This document shows positions 17,326 through 23,771 of a stretch of 30,878 nt of DNA, in pieces. Made by a program: the position numbers and the translations under genes. The first letter of the stretch is position 1. Each line of letters begins with the position of its first letter. Origin of the DNA: Actinocrinis sp046724665 (GTDB lineage: Bacteria; Actinomycetota; Actinomycetes; Streptomycetales; Catenulisporaceae); the NCBI GenBank assembly GCA_046724665.1, contig JBKOWZ010000246.1:1-30878 (forward strand), read 5' to 3'. The notes below the pieces were generated by a model. The model worked only from the letters and a program-made list of their open reading frames with translations. It had not been told where the DNA came from and did not search any database.

Positions 17326-17366
17326 GCGCGGGGAGCGGCTACCACAGCGTTCCCCGCGCCGTTTTT
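17326..17366 (+). terminator. Rho-independent terminator between livK and livH
   Basis: Stem 17326-17337 pairs with 17348-17359 (12 bp with one G-T wobble) and is followed by TTTTT at 17362-17366. It is one of the few classical hairpin-plus-T terminators in the window. It probably trims most livK transcripts and lets a fraction run into livH. Confidence 0.85.
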
Positions 17367-17421
17367 CGCCCGGCGGGCCGCGCGCTCCCCGACAACCCGT
17401 CCCGATCCGGAAGGACGCCCC

Positions 17422-18396
17422 GTGACAACCACGGTCTTCCTTCAGCTGGTGACCAACGGCATCGTGCTCGGCGCGATGTACGGACTGATCGCCGTGGGTT
17501 ACACCATGGTCTACGGCATCATCCAGCTGATCAACTTCGCCCACGGAGAGATCTTCATGCTCGGCGGCTTCGGCGCGCTGGGCGTCTATCTGTGGATCCC
17601 ATGGGTGCAGCACCTGCCCCTGATCGGCGCGCTGCCGATCATGCTGGCCGGCGGGGTGATCGTCTCGGTGGCGTTCGCCATCGCGGCCGAGCGCTTCGCC
17701 TACCGGCCGCTGCGCAACGCGCCCCGGCTCGCCCCGCTGATCACCGCGATCGGCCTGTCGATCTTCCTACAGCAGCTGGTCTTCCTGTGGTTTCCGCAGC
17801 CGGGCGGCTCGGGCTTCTTCCAGCACTTCCGCAGCGTCACCGCGCCGCTCCAGTTCCCCACCTTCCACCACAAGGCCTTCAACCTCGGTGGGGTGCTGAT
17901 CCAGCCCGCCGACCTGCTGACGGTGATCGCCGCGGTGATCGGCATGGCGGCGCTGGCCTACTTCGTGATGAGGACGCGCACCGGCCGGGCGATGCAGGCC
18001 ACCGCGCAGGACCCTGACACCGCGCGCCTGATGGGCATCAACACCGACCGGGTCATCGTGGTCGCCTTCGCCGTCGGCGCGGCGCTCGCGGCGGTCGCGG
18101 CGATGACGCAGGGCCTGCGCTACGGGCAGGTCTCCTTCGACATGGGCTTCGTCGCCGGCCTCAAGGCGTTCACCGCCGCGGTGCTCGGCGGCATCGGCAA
18201 CGTGTACGGCGCGATGGTCGGCGGTATCGCGCTCGGCCTCGCGGAGCAGCTGTCCACCGGCATCCTGGCGCACTACCACGCCACCCAGCAGTGGGGCACC
18301 GCGTGGCAGGACGTGTGGGCGTTCGTGCTGCTGATCCTCGTCCTGCTGATCAGGCCGCAGGGCCTGCTCGGCGAGCGCGTCGCGGACAGGGCGTGA
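17422..18396 (+). CDS. livH: Branched-chain amino-acid ABC transporter permease LivH
   Basis: This 324-residue permease has about eight hydrophobic segments. It begins FLQLVTNGIVLGAMYGLIAVGYTMVYGIIQLINFAHGEIFMLGG, a stretch typical of LivH. The coupling loop reads AMQATAQDPDTARLMGINTDRVIVVAFAVGAALA. The C-terminal GLKAFTAAVLGGIGNVYGAMVGG is also conserved. GTG 17422 has GGAAGGA a few bases upstream. It forms the translocation channel with LivM. The stop at 18394-18396 touches the possible GTG start of livM. Confidence 0.94.
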   Translation: MTTTVFLQLVTNGIVLGAMYGLIAVGYTMVYGIIQLINFAHGEIFMLGGFGALGVYLWIPWVQHLPLIGALPIMLAGGVIVSVAFAIAAERFAYRPLRNAPRLAPLITAIGLSIFLQQLVFLWFPQPGGSGFFQHFRSVTAPLQFPTFHHKAFNLGGVLIQPADLLTVIAAVIGMAALAYFVMRTRTGRAMQATAQDPDTARLMGINTDRVIVVAFAVGAALAAVAAMTQGLRYGQVSFDMGFVAGLKAFTAAVLGGIGNVYGAMVGGIALGLAEQLSTGILAHYHATQQWGTAWQDVWAFVLLILVLLIRPQGLLGERVADRA

Positions 18397-18401
18397 GTGC
18401 G

Positions 18402-20174
18402 ATGAGCGAGCACGAGAAGGCTCCTGACACGCCGCCCGACACGCCGCTGGCCGCCCAGCCGGAGAAGAACCGGTTCGTCAGCCCGCCCGTCGCCAAGGCG
18501 CTCGTCGCCGTCGGCGCGGTCGCCTCGCTGGTGTCCCCGTTCCTGGCCTGGACCTGGACGGCACAGTTCCCCGGCGACCTCTCGGTCACCGGCTACCCCG
18601 GCGGCAACCAGCTGATCACGCTCGCGGTCAGCGCGCTGCTGCTGGTCGCCGTCGGCGCCGCGTACGGCGTGCCGGGGCTGCGCTGGATGGCTCCGCGCGG
18701 ATACGTACGGCTGCTGCGCGGCCTGACCCTGGCCAACCTGGTGTCCACCTGGTACGTGCTGATCGCGATCGTGGCCGAGCTGAACGGCCTGGCCAACTTC
18801 GTCACCGGCTCCTGGGTCGCCGGGATCGCCACCCTGGTCACCGCGGTCGCGGCGTTCCAGCTGCCGGACGACCGGCGCGAGGCGGCCAGGGCGGCGCTGC
18901 CGCCGCTGCCGGTGCAGATCGCGATCATCTTCGCCGCCGTGGTGGGCGGGATGTTCGTGGCCGACTACGGCATCACCACCGGCTACACCGAGGAGTTCGT
19001 CGGCTTCGCGCTGGCGATCGGCTTCGCCGCCTGGGGCCTGAACGCCGGCGGCGTGCTCGGCCGGCTGACCGAGATGACCGCGGCCAACCGGGTGGCCACC
19101 GCGGTGGCCGCCTTCGTCGCGGCGCTGATCTTCGTGTTCATCCAGACCACGGACCAGTACAACACGGTCGCCGACGACATCCTGATCTTCGCCACCGTCG
19201 CGCTGGGACTGAACATCGTGGTCGGCCTCGCCGGACTGCTCGACCTCGGATACGTCGCCTTCCTCGGCGTCGGCGCGTACGCGGTCGCGTTGGTCTCGGG
19301 AACCGCCGCGTCCCGGTACCACGTCACCTTCCCGTTCTGGGCGCAGGTGGCGCTGGGCATCGCGGTCGCGGTCGTCGCCGGCGTCGTCATCGGCGCGCCG
19401 ACGCTGCGGCTGCGCGGCGACTACCTGGCGATCGTGACCCTCGGCTTCGGCGAGATCTTCCGGATCGTGGTCAACAACCTCAACGGCGCGTCGGGCCCCA
19501 ACCTGACCAACGGCCCCGAGGGCATCTACGGCGTGCCGGACCTCAACCTGTTCGGCTACAGCTTCGAGAAGCAGCACAGCCTCCTCGGCGTCACCTTCGG
19601 CAAGTTCGCCAACTACTACCTGCTGCTGCTGGTCGCGATGGCGATCGTGGTGTTCATCTTCGCCCGGGTCAACGACTCGCGGATCGGCCGCGCCTGGGTG
19701 GCCATCCGGGAGGACGAGACCGCGGCCGGGGCGATGGGCATCAACGGCTTCCGGCTCAAGCTGCTGGCCTTCGCGCTCGGCGCGGGCCTCGCCGGATTCG
19801 CCGGCACGATCAACGCGCACCTGATCAACACGGTGACGCCGGACCAGTACATGTTCTCCGCCACCTCGCCGCCCAACTCCGCGTTCCTGCTGGCGGCCGT
19901 GGTGCTCGGCGGCATGGGCACCATCACCGGACCGCTGCTCGGCGCCACGCTGCTGTACCTCATCCCGGTCAAGCTGGCCTTCTTCCACAACAAGCAGCTG
20001 CTGCTGTTCGGCCTCGCGCTCATCCTGATGATGCGCTTCCGGCCGGAGGGCCTGGTGCCGAGCCGGCGCCGGCAGCTGGAGTTCCACGAGGAAGAGATCG
20101 CCGAGGCAGAGGCGCACGAGGTGGTCCGCGCCGACGCGCGGGGCACCCAGGAAGAGGCGGGAGCCGCGGCGTGA
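18402..20174 (+). CDS. livM: Branched-chain amino-acid ABC transporter permease LivM with long N-terminal region
   Basis: The 590-residue protein has an extended N-terminal half with about five to seven extra hydrophobic segments (roughly 20-240) before the LivM core, which starts near ADDILIFATVALGLNIVVGLAGLLDLGYVAFLG. The core carries the coupling loop GRAWVAIREDETAAGAMGINGFRLKLLAF and the VVLGGMGTITGPLLGA ending. E. coli LivM is about 425 residues, so this is longer. I take ATG 18402, but an in-frame GTG at 18393 that overlaps the livH stop (GTGA) is an equal choice. The C-terminal 35 residues are charged and cytoplasmic. The stop overlaps livG. Confidence 0.92.
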   Translation: MSEHEKAPDTPPDTPLAAQPEKNRFVSPPVAKALVAVGAVASLVSPFLAWTWTAQFPGDLSVTGYPGGNQLITLAVSALLLVAVGAAYGVPGLRWMAPRGYVRLLRGLTLANLVSTWYVLIAIVAELNGLANFVTGSWVAGIATLVTAVAAFQLPDDRREAARAALPPLPVQIAIIFAAVVGGMFVADYGITTGYTEEFVGFALAIGFAAWGLNAGGVLGRLTEMTAANRVATAVAAFVAALIFVFIQTTDQYNTVADDILIFATVALGLNIVVGLAGLLDLGYVAFLGVGAYAVALVSGTAASRYHVTFPFWAQVALGIAVAVVAGVVIGAPTLRLRGDYLAIVTLGFGEIFRIVVNNLNGASGPNLTNGPEGIYGVPDLNLFGYSFEKQHSLLGVTFGKFANYYLLLLVAMAIVVFIFARVNDSRIGRAWVAIREDETAAGAMGINGFRLKLLAFALGAGLAGFAGTINAHLINTVTPDQYMFSATSPPNSAFLLAAVVLGGMGTITGPLLGATLLYLIPVKLAFFHNKQLLLFGLALILMMRFRPEGLVPSRRRQLEFHEEEIAEAEAHEVVRADARGTQEEAGAAA

Positions 20175-21040
20175 CCACGACGACGATGACGCAGCAGCAG
20201 CCGGCCGGCCCGGCGGACGGCGCCGCGGTGCTCGAGGCGCGCGGCGTGACCATGCGCTTCGGCGGCCTGACCGCCGTGGACAGCGTGGACCTGACGGTAG
20301 CCGACCGGGAGATCGTCGGGCTGATCGGCCCGAACGGCGCCGGCAAGACCACCTTCTTCAACTGCCTGACCGGCCTGTACGTGCCGACCAGCGGCGAGGT
20401 GCGGTACCAGGGTTCGATACTGCCGGCCAAGCCGTACAAGGTGACCCAGGCGGGGATCGCCCGCACCTTCCAGAACATCCGGCTGTTCGCCAACATGACG
20501 GTTCTGGAGAACGTCATGGTCGGCCGGCACTGCCGGACCAGGGAGGGGCTGTGGTCGGCGATCGGCCGCGGCCCGCGCTACCGGGCGGCCGAGCGCGACG
20601 CCCGGGACAACGCCCGCGAGCTGCTGGACTTCCTCGGCATCGGGCGGCACGCCGGCTCGCTGGCGCGCAACCTGCCCTACGGCGACCAGCGCAAGCTGGA
20701 GATCGCCAGGGCGATGGCCAGCGACCCCGGGCTGATCCTGCTCGACGAGCCGACCGCGGGGATGAACCCGCAGGAGACCCGGGCGACCCAGGAGACGGTG
20801 TTCAAGATCCGCGAGCGCGGCCTCGCCGTGATCGTGATCGAGCACGACATGCGGTTCATCTTCAATCTCTGCGACCGGGTCGCGGTGCTGGTGCAGGGCC
20901 GCAAGCTGGTCGAGGGCACCCCGGCGCAGGTGCAGTCGGACGAGCGGGTCATCGCCGCGTACCTCGGCACCCCGGTCGCCGACCCGCCCGCCGACGGCTC
21001 GCCCGCCGCGTCGGCCGAGGACGAAGGGACGGCCTCCTGA
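20171..21040 (+). CDS. livG: Branched-chain amino-acid ABC transporter ATPase LivG
   Basis: This 289-residue ATPase has Walker A GPNGAGKT (53-60), the LivG-type RTFQNIRLFANMTVLENVMVG segment, the signature LPYGDQRKLEIARAM, Walker B LILLDEPTAGMNP, and the switch histidine in VIEHDMRFIF. The C-terminal 25 residues are Ala/Asp-rich. GTG 20171 overlaps the livM stop (GTGA). With LivF it powers the LivHM channel. Confidence 0.95.
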   Translation: MTTTTMTQQQPAGPADGAAVLEARGVTMRFGGLTAVDSVDLTVADREIVGLIGPNGAGKTTFFNCLTGLYVPTSGEVRYQGSILPAKPYKVTQAGIARTFQNIRLFANMTVLENVMVGRHCRTREGLWSAIGRGPRYRAAERDARDNARELLDFLGIGRHAGSLARNLPYGDQRKLEIARAMASDPGLILLDEPTAGMNPQETRATQETVFKIRERGLAVIVIEHDMRFIFNLCDRVAVLVQGRKLVEGTPAQVQSDERVIAAYLGTPVADPPADGSPAASAEDEGTAS

Positions 21041-21750
21041 TGGCCCTGTTGGAGGTGCACGACCTGCACGTCGCCTACGGCAAGATCGAGGCGGTCAAGG
21101 GCATCAGCTTCGCGGTGGAGCAGGGCCAGGTCGTCACGCTGATCGGCACGAACGGCGCCGGGAAGACCACCACGCTGCGCACCGTCTCCGGGCTGCTGCG
21201 GCCCTCGGCGGGACGCGTCGTCTTCGAGGGCAGGCCGATCCACAGCGTGCCCGCGCACACGATCGTGGAACTCGGGCTGGCGCACTCGCCGGAGGGGCGG
21301 CACATCTTCCCGCGGATGACCATCGAGGAGAACCTGCTGCTCGGCGCGTACCTGCGCAAGGACCGGCAGATCGCCGAGGACGTGGCCAAGGCGTACACGA
21401 TGTTCCCGATCCTCGGCGAGCGCCGCACGCAGGCGGCCGGGACGCTCTCCGGCGGCGAGCAGCAGATGCTGGCCATGGCCAGGGCCCTGATGTGCCGGCC
21501 GCGGCTGCTGATGCTCGACGAGCCCTCGATGGGGCTCTCGCCGATCATGATGCAGCAGATCATGGCCACCATCCGCGAGCTGAAATCCACCGGCACCACG
21601 ATCCTGCTGGTCGAGCAGAACGCGCAGGCCGCGCTGTCGCTGGCGGACTACGGCCACGTACTCGAGGTCGGCCGGATCGCGCTGTCCGGCCGAGGCGCCG
21701 ACCTCATGCACGACGAGAAGGTCCGCAAGACCTACCTCGGCGAGGAGTAG
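21040..21750 (+). CDS. livF: Branched-chain amino-acid ABC transporter ATPase LivF
   Basis: This 236-residue ATPase is the usual length. It has Walker A GTNGAGKT (36-43), the LivF hallmark LAHSPEGRHIFPRMTIEENLLLGAY, signature LSGGEQQMLAMARAL, Walker B LLMLDEPSMGLSP and VEQNAQAALSLADYGHVLE. ATG 21040 shares one base with the livG stop (TGATG), and GAAGGGA lies about 10 bases upstream. The frame is open further upstream inside livG, but that part reads as noise. The stop abuts the stop of the converging gene, and the terminator lies inside that gene. Confidence 0.95.
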   Translation: MALLEVHDLHVAYGKIEAVKGISFAVEQGQVVTLIGTNGAGKTTTLRTVSGLLRPSAGRVVFEGRPIHSVPAHTIVELGLAHSPEGRHIFPRMTIEENLLLGAYLRKDRQIAEDVAKAYTMFPILGERRTQAAGTLSGGEQQMLAMARALMCRPRLLMLDEPSMGLSPIMMQQIMATIRELKSTGTTILLVEQNAQAALSLADYGHVLEVGRIALSGRGADLMHDEKVRKTYLGEE

Positions 21751-22401
21751 TCACCGCTGCTGCTGAGCGCGGTCAGGGCAGAGCGCGCTCAGCAGCCGGG
21801 TGAGATCGGCCGAGTAGCGGTCGCCGAGAATGGTGAAGCGGTCCATGACGCCGATCGGGCCGTCCGCCACGACGTCCACGAAGCTCATCGACTCGCCGAT
21901 CGGCACCGCCGCGCAGTCGGTCACGGTCAGCTCGAGCCGGACGTTCGTCCCGGCGGCGGGCAGCGGCGTCATGGACTGCTGCGACACGGCGCGCGAGGTC
22001 ACGCCCTTCTCGCTGACGTAGTAGTTCAGGACGCTGACCCGAGCCCCGGTGACCGGGGCGATCCGCAGGTCCACCTCCAGCCGGCGCTCCTCCAGCGACA
22101 CCAGATGCGAGCCCTGATAGCTGACCGTCACCACGAACGCGGCGTAGTTCGGCGCGTTGGCGATGACCGTCCGCGAGTTCGTGCCCGCGAGGCTCGGGCC
22201 GGCGCCGGCCGGGCCGGGGCGATGCGCGCCGTAGAGCGCCGCGCCGAGGACCGTCGCGGCCAGGGTGACCATCGCGGCCGACCGCAGGTCGCGCGGCCGG
22301 CCCGCGCGGTAGGCGGCCGCTCCGGGCGACGCCTCGTCGTCCTCGAACTCGATCTCCAGCGTCGCCGGGACCTCGTCGGTGCCGCCAGCCTTGCGCCTCA
22401 T
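21751..22401 (-). CDS. Membrane-anchored protein of unknown function, member A of a tandem pair
   Basis: I do not recognise this 216-residue protein. It has a short acidic cytoplasmic N-terminus with VPATLEIEFEDDE (residues 11-23), one transmembrane helix (about 42-58), and an exported domain of about 150 residues that looks rich in beta-strands, with alternating hydrophobic residues (AAFVVTVSYQG, RLELTVTDCAAVP). It is related in layout to the next minus-strand gene, which carries VPKLYIEFEDD at the same place, a helix and an exported domain ending near a similar DC motif. No enzyme motif is visible. The stop abuts livF. Cytoplasmic IEFEDD may be a docking motif; that is inference. Confidence 0.75.
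   Translation of the reverse strand: MRRKAGGTDEVPATLEIEFEDDEASPGAAAYRAGRPRDLRSAAMVTLAATVLGAALYGAHRPGPAGAGPSLAGTNSRTVIANAPNYAAFVVTVSYQGSHLVSLEERRLEVDLRIAPVTGARVSVLNYYVSEKGVTSRAVSQQSMTPLPAAGTNVRLELTVTDCAAVPIGESMSFVDVVADGPIGVMDRFTILGDRYSADLTRLLSALCPDRAQQQR
21759..21796 (+). terminator. livF terminator inside the convergent gene
   Basis: GCTGCTGAGCGCG (21759-21771) pairs perfectly with 21784-21796 over a 12-base loop. The hairpin starts 9 bases past the livF stop, so it lies wholly within the last codons of the converging gene. No T-run follows. Confidence 0.65.
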
Positions 22402-22467
22402 GCTCTCAGTGTGGCCGAAAGCGCCAACAGCGGAACGGCCTGCGCATCCAACCCCCGCGCCGATCGC

Positions 22468-23151
22468 CTAGCCGCCCCACGCCGACGCGCAATACGCCGC
22501 CTTCCCGCTTCGCCAGGGGTAGGGCAGCCACGCACCGGTCGGCAGTGGAAGCTCCAGCGTGGACAGGCTCCCTTGGCTGCTGCGCACGGTCAGCCGTACC
22601 GTGCCCGGCTGCTTGCTCGCCGCCGCGCCGTCGGCTGGTCTCGGCGTGGTGCAGTCGTACCGGCCCCACAGCACCAACTCGTACTGCTGACGCGGGTTCA
22701 TCTCGACCGGCGCGCCGACGTAGTCCAGGCGCAGGTCCGACTGCCGTGCCTGCGCCTGCGTGACCGTCACCGTCTCGTGGCCGGTGTCCGTGACGTCGAT
22801 CAGCAGGTCGAGACCGTCGCCGTTCACGTTGCGCGAATACTGCGCGTCCACCACGGAGACCGCCGAGCGGTCCGCAGCACGCTGCGCTGCCTGCGCGGCT
22901 AGGGCGTCGCCGATGGCCGCGGCCAGGCCGACCAGCGTCGCCACTCCCGCGACCAGCTTGCGGTAACGCGCGGGCAGCGGGCTCCAACTCCAGCCTGGCT
23001 GCCAACGCGGCGCCCAACCCGCAGAGGCGCTGCCGATCGCTTCGTGCTCGCTGACCAACTCGGCGTCGCCGACCTCCGCCGCCGCGGCATCATCTTCGAA
23101 CTCTATATATAGTTTCGGCACTGATTCGTTATGACCTCGTGATGTGCTCAC
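22468..23151 (-). CDS. Membrane-anchored protein of unknown function, member B of a tandem pair
   Basis: This 227-residue protein has the same plan as its neighbour: VPKLYIEFEDD at residues 11-21, an acidic and then Trp/Pro-rich stretch, one transmembrane helix (about 66-84), and an exported region with VVDAQYSRNVNGDGLDLLIDVTD and RYDCTTP. A second cysteine lies near the C-terminus (YCASAWGG) and could pair with the first. GTG 23151 is one possible start; GTG 23121, which begins at VPKLY, is another, and neither has a good Shine-Dalgarno. The two genes are 66 bases apart on the same strand and are probably an ancient duplication. Function unknown. Confidence 0.7.
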   Translation of the reverse strand: MSTSRGHNESVPKLYIEFEDDAAAAEVGDAELVSEHEAIGSASAGWAPRWQPGWSWSPLPARYRKLVAGVATLVGLAAAIGDALAAQAAQRAADRSAVSVVDAQYSRNVNGDGLDLLIDVTDTGHETVTVTQAQARQSDLRLDYVGAPVEMNPRQQYELVLWGRYDCTTPRPADGAAASKQPGTVRLTVRSSQGSLSTLELPLPTGAWLPYPWRSGKAAYCASAWGG

Positions 23152-23211
23152 TAGGTCAGGATGCAGTCCTGCACCCCTTAACGCCAGCAGCGCCCGATAT
23201 CGCCGTAACAG

Positions 23212-23655
23212 TCACAGTTTGCGGATAACGCAGCTGATCCGCGCGGTACATATCCGCTTGCCTGCCTCATCGGTGATGACGATCTCGTACGTCGCCATCG
23301 TGCGCCCGAGGTAGAGCGGCGTCGCCGTACCGGTCACCAGACCGGAGCGCGCCGACCGGTGATGCGTCGCGTTGATGTCCACGCCGACGACTACAGAGCC
23401 CGGCCCGGCGTGCAGCGCGGCGCCCACCGAGCCCATGGTCTCGGCCAGCGCGGTCGAGGCGCCGCCGTGCAGCAGCCCGGCCGGCTGGGTGTTGCCTTCC
23501 ACCGGCATCGTGGCCACCAGACGCTCCGCGGAGAGCTCGGTGAAGTGGATGCCGAGTTTCTGGCCGAGCCGGCCGCCGTCCGCGTAGACGTCGCGTACCA
23601 GATCCTGGAACTCCCCGACACCGTCGGACGTCCGCGCCTCGCCCATGTCCTGCAT
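23212..23655 (-). CDS. Hotdog-fold acyl-CoA thioesterase (PaaI/YdiI-like)
   Basis: This 147-residue protein is the size of single-domain hotdog thioesterases. It carries the HGG motif in GLLHGGASTALAETMGS (His63, Gly64, Gly65), with Glu72 at the usual catalytic position on the central helix, and GVDINATHHRSAR and GTATPLYLGRTMATYEIVI strands. It should hydrolyse an acyl- or aryl-CoA; members include 1,4-dihydroxy-2-naphthoyl-CoA thioesterases of menaquinone synthesis. ATG 23655 has GGGGA upstream; ATG 23646, with GGGAG 9 bases upstream, is also possible. It is divergent from polA. Confidence 0.88.
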   Translation of the reverse strand: MQDMGEARTSDGVGEFQDLVRDVYADGGRLGQKLGIHFTELSAERLVATMPVEGNTQPAGLLHGGASTALAETMGSVGAALHAGPGSVVVGVDINATHHRSARSGLVTGTATPLYLGRTMATYEIVITDEAGKRICTARISCVIRKL

Positions 23656-23731
23656 CTCCCTGTCCCCTCAGCCGGCTCGCCCGGCCCGCTGAAACCGGCT
23701 CGTCCAGCTCATCGGTGTCGGACCCAGCGCA

Positions 23732-23737
23732 TAGGAT
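23732..23737 (+). promoter_or_regulatory. polA: -10 element upstream of polA
   Basis: TAGGAT matches TANNNT. Transcription would start near 23744-23745, at the GTG of a short upstream ORF. There is no convincing -35. Confidence 0.4.
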
Positions 23738-23744
23738 CGCATTC

Positions 23745-23771
23745 GTGGAGACGACGGGAGAACGGCAGTGA
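23745..23771 (+). CDS. Possible 8-codon leaderless upstream ORF overlapping the polA start
   Basis: GTG 23745 begins 7 bases after the TAGGAT -10, so it may lie at the very 5' end of the message. It reads METTGERQ and stops at TGA 23769-23771, which overlaps the polA GTG (23768-23770). This geometry allows translational coupling. It could equally be chance, as the peptide is too short to judge. Confidence 0.3.
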   Translation: METTGERQ

